Source of the DNA: Nocardioides piscis
GTDB taxonomy: Bacteria; Actinomycetota; Actinomycetes; Propionibacteriales; Nocardioidaceae
Reading direction: 5' to 3'
Assembly: GCF_011300215.1 (NCBI RefSeq)
Contig: NZ_CP049866.1
Span: forward strand, 496,001-560,000
DNA length: 64,000 nt
Shown here: piece after piece, positions 61,762-64,000 of the stretch
Numbering within the stretch: position 1 is the first letter of the stretch
Layout: each line of letters starts with the position of its first letter
Position numbers and translations under genes: made by a program
Notes under the pieces: model-generated
Seen by the model: only the letters and a program-made list of their open reading frames with translations
Databases searched by the model: none
What the model was told of the DNA's origin: nothing

Positions 61762-63431
61762 GCGACTGCTCCAGTGGTCGGGTCGGTCGAGGGTGCGGGA
61801 CAGAACTCCTGGCCCAGCCGCCCGTCGACCAGCCGGGTGTCGATGTGACCGGCCTGGGTCACGTCGTCTCGTTCGGGGAAGTCCTCGCGCCAGTGCGATC
61901 CCCGGGTCTCCTCGCGCCCGAGCGCCGCCTGCGCCAGCGCACTGCTCAGGGTCAGCAGGTTGGTCGTCTCCCAGCCGTCGACGCCGGGGACCGCACCCGC
62001 GTCGGTGTCGCACGCCTGCAGCCACTCGACGGCCTGCGTCATGCCCTCCGCGGTCCGCAGGACGCCCACCTTGGTCGTCATCGTCGCCTGGAGATCGGCG
62101 CGCAGCCGGCCGTCGACCAGTCCGGGACGACGCGGGTCGTCGCCGCTCGGTGCCTGCCACTCACGCAGCTCCTGCGGCAGCACCTGGGCGATCCGCCGCG
62201 AGAAGACGAGGCCTTCGAGCAGCGAGTTGGAGGCGAGGCGATTGGCGCCGTGCACCCCGCTGCAGGCGACCTCGCCCGTGGCATAGAGGCCGGCCACGTC
62301 CGAACGACCGTCGAGGTCGGTGGCCACTCCGCCCGAGGCGTAGTGCTGCGCCGGAGCGACGGGGATCAGCTCGGTGACCGGGTCGACGCCGTGCTCGCGA
62401 CAGACCGCGAGGATCGTGGGGAAGCGTCGCTCCCAGAACTCCGCCCCGAGGTGACGGGCGTCGAGCCACATGTGGGGCTTGTCGGCCTCGAGCATGCGGC
62501 GCGTGATGGCCTTGGCGACGACGTCGCGCGGGGCCAGGTCGGCGAGCTCGTGCTCCCCCTGCATGAAGCGGTCACCACCGAAGTCGACGAGGAAGGCACC
62601 CTCGCCACGCACCGCCTCGGAGATCAGCGGCTGCTGGCCCTGGGAGTCGGGACCGAGATACATCACCGTCGGGTGGAACTGGACGAACTCGAGGTCGCGC
62701 AGGGTCGCCCCCGCGCGAGCGGCGATCGCCAGACCGTCTCCGGTGGAGACGCTCGGGTTGGTCGACTGCGAGAACACCTGGCCGAAGCCGCCGCTGGCGA
62801 GCACGACCGCCCGGCAGTGAGCTGCCCCGACACCGTCGCGCTGTCCCTCGCCGAGGACGTGCAGGGTCACCCCGGCCACCCCGGCGTCGCCGGCCAGCAG
62901 CAGGTCGACCGCCAGCGCGTGCTGGATCACCTCGATCTCGGGGGCCAGCTCGACGGCGGCGATGAGCGCCCGCTGGATCTCCGCCCCCGTCGCGTCGCCG
63001 CCCGCGTGGGCGATCCGGTCGCGGTGGTGGCCGCCCTCGCGGGTCAGCGACAGCTCCCCCTCGTGGTGGTCGAACCTGGTGCCCAGCGCGATCAGCTCTC
63101 GCACCGCGTCCGGGCCCTCGGTCACCAGGGCTCGCACGGCCTCGACGTCGCAGGCGCCCGCGCCGGCGACGAGGGTGTCGTGGAGGTGCTGGTCAGGGGT
63201 GTCCTCGGGTCCGAGAGCGGCCGCGATCCCGCCCTGGGCCCACTGCGTCGACCCGGCGTTGAGGACGTCCTTGGTGACGACCAGGAGCTTGAGGCTGCGG
63301 TCGGCGGCGTGGATGCGGAGCGCGGCGGTCAGCCCGGCGATCCCGGAACCGATGACCACCACGTCGGCGCGGGTGGTCCACCCCGGCTCCGGGGCTCGCA
63401 GGCGCTGCGGAAGTCTCGGGGAGGACTGCAT
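61758..63431 (-). CDS. nadB: L-aspartate oxidase
   Basis: NadB oxidises L-aspartate to iminoaspartate, the first step of de novo NAD synthesis, passing electrons to oxygen or fumarate. The 557-residue flavoprotein has the FAD-binding GSGIAGLTAALRI (about 28-40), GSTQWAQGGIAAALG, HAGGDATGAEIQRAL, VLASGGFGQVFSQSTNP and PAQHYASGGVATDLDGRS. GVHGANRLASNSLLEGLVFSRR and the succinate-dehydrogenase-like C-terminal domain follow. ATG at 63431, 9 bases after panD. Length normal. Confidence 0.96.
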   Translation of the reverse strand: MQSSPRLPQRLRAPEPGWTTRADVVVIGSGIAGLTAALRIHAADRSLKLLVVTKDVLNAGSTQWAQGGIAAALGPEDTPDQHLHDTLVAGAGACDVEAVRALVTEGPDAVRELIALGTRFDHHEGELSLTREGGHHRDRIAHAGGDATGAEIQRALIAAVELAPEIEVIQHALAVDLLLAGDAGVAGVTLHVLGEGQRDGVGAAHCRAVVLASGGFGQVFSQSTNPSVSTGDGLAIAARAGATLRDLEFVQFHPTVMYLGPDSQGQQPLISEAVRGEGAFLVDFGGDRFMQGEHELADLAPRDVVAKAITRRMLEADKPHMWLDARHLGAEFWERRFPTILAVCREHGVDPVTELIPVAPAQHYASGGVATDLDGRSDVAGLYATGEVACSGVHGANRLASNSLLEGLVFSRRIAQVLPQELREWQAPSGDDPRRPGLVDGRLRADLQATMTTKVGVLRTAEGMTQAVEWLQACDTDAGAVPGVDGWETTNLLTLSSALAQAALGREETRGSHWREDFPERDDVTQAGHIDTRLVDGRLGQEFCPAPSTDPTTGAVA

Positions 63432-63440
63432 CCCGGCAGG

Positions 63441-63857
63441 CTAGCGGGCGAGGAAGTCGCCGCGCGTCAGCGACGGGTCGCCGAAGGTCTCCGCCGGGTC
63501 GTAGCCGGTGGCCATCACCCGGTTGTCGGCGTCGACGAAGACGACCGCGGGCTTGTAGTCCTTGGCCTCCGCGGTCTCCATCTGACCGTAGGCGATCAGG
63601 ATCACCGTGTCGCCGGGGTGCACCAGGCGGGCGGCCGCGCCGTTGATCCCGATGACGCCCGAGCCCCGCTCGCCGGCGATCGTGTAGGTCTCGAGGCGGG
63701 CGCCGTTGGTGACGTCGACGATGTGCACCAGCTCGCCGCTGAGCAGGTCGGCCGCGTCGAGGAGGTCCTCGTCGACGGTCACGGAGCCGACGTAGTGGAG
63801 GTCGGCCTGGGTGACGGTCGCCCGGTGGATCTTGGACTTCATCATCGTGCGCAGCAT
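63441..63857 (-). CDS. panD: Aspartate 1-decarboxylase proenzyme
   Basis: PanD makes beta-alanine for pantothenate. It is a proenzyme that cleaves itself between Gly24 and Ser25, giving a pyruvoyl cofactor from Ser25; HYVGSVTVD is visible at residues 21-29. The 138-residue protein also has [29 protein letters not shown], with the conserved Tyr58, and VILIAYG. The start overlaps the panC stop as TGATG, so the two are coupled. Confidence 0.97.
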   Translation of the reverse strand: MLRTMMKSKIHRATVTQADLHYVGSVTVDEDLLDAADLLSGELVHIVDVTNGARLETYTIAGERGSGVIGINGAAARLVHPGDTVILIAYGQMETAEAKDYKPAVVFVDADNRVMATGYDPAETFGDPSLTRGDFLAR

Positions 63858-64000
63858 CAGCTGCTCCTTTCGTGGGTGGTCGAGCCCGCGACTGCGGTGC
63901 CCGCCGGTGGGAGTCGGTCGAAGAAGATCTGCATGTTGTCGATCAGGCGGGTGTCGCCGACCCGGGCCGCGACCAGGACCCGACCCTCGCCGACCTCCGG
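63857..64000 (-). CDS. panC: Pantothenate synthetase (partial, 5' end beyond window)
   Basis: Only the last 47 codons are in the window. The end reads [26 protein letters not shown] and a further Ser/Thr-rich tail, which matches the C-terminal domain of PanC (ligation of pantoate and beta-alanine). Its stop overlaps panD, its metabolic partner. The active site lies outside the window. Confidence 0.9.
   Translation of the reverse strand, partial: PEVGEGRVLVAARVGDTRLIDNMQIFFDRLPPAGTAVAGSTTHERSS

Noticed and set aside
1..64000. tRNA, rRNA, prophage or insertion sequence
   Set aside because: No cloverleaf sequence, integrase, transposase or phage gene was recognised in any region; gaps between genes are short.

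Overview
The window is about 64 kb of very GC-rich, densely coding actinobacterial chromosome. Gene content suggests a Nocardioides-like member of the Propionibacteriales, but no rRNA or other phylogenetic marker is present, so this is inference. Nearly all genes are housekeeping. I see no prophage, insertion sequence, CRISPR array, tRNA or rRNA. As I recall the Mycobacterium tuberculosis map, gene order resembles two separate regions there, roughly Rv0495c-Rv0558 (ppx, proC, hem genes, ccs genes, men genes) and Rv3585-Rv3602c (radA, disA, mutY, clpC, lsr2, coaX, panD, panC). Here they are contiguous.

Layout: 1-3.3 kb is the start of the nuo operon (nuoA-E, minus strand) behind a near-perfect Rex operator. 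From 3.4 to 16.7 kb are menaquinone genes (menG, menF, menD-C-E, menA) interspersed with a secreted L,D-transpeptidase, a GH16 glycosidase, an MFS transporter and unknown proteins. From 18 to 24 kb is a translationally coupled operon for heme supply and cytochrome c maturation (hemL, phosphatase, resA, ccdA, resB, ccsB, DUF4229). A secreted lytic transglycosylase is followed by a 0.5 kb non-coding block of two opposed 22-bp-period repeat arrays. From 26 to 31.6 kb is rex-hemA-hemC-cobA/hemD-hemB, with a Rex-like site over its promoter. So complex I and heme synthesis, which both feed respiration, probably share redox control by the Rex protein encoded here.

From 31.7 to 39.7 kb are a glutaredoxin-like protein, an AMP-dependent ligase, a SerB1-like HAD phosphatase, a BldN-like sigma factor with its RsbN-like membrane anti-sigma partner, a phospholipid acyltransferase, an epimerase, ribosomal protein bS22 and a small HTH protein. 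From 39.8 to 46.6 kb are an AcuC-type deacetylase, proC, a proline dehydrogenase, an ABC exporter, a TetR regulator, a TIM-barrel protein and ppx. From 46.6 to 51.7 kb are less familiar genes, including a SigE-family sigma factor with a membrane partner and a LacI regulator. From 52 to 64 kb are radA-disA, a membrane protein, mutY, clpC, lsr2, coaX and the NAD/pantothenate operon panC-panD-nadB-nadC.

Two things stand out. First, a 22-bp-period array of 23 cores (25495-26005) and a dispersed 26-bp-arm palindrome (17978 and 56702) look like uncharacterised structural or regulatory DNA. Second, six otherwise well conserved genes each carry one or two single-base deletions, mostly in G/C runs. 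This points to sequencing error rather than gene decay.
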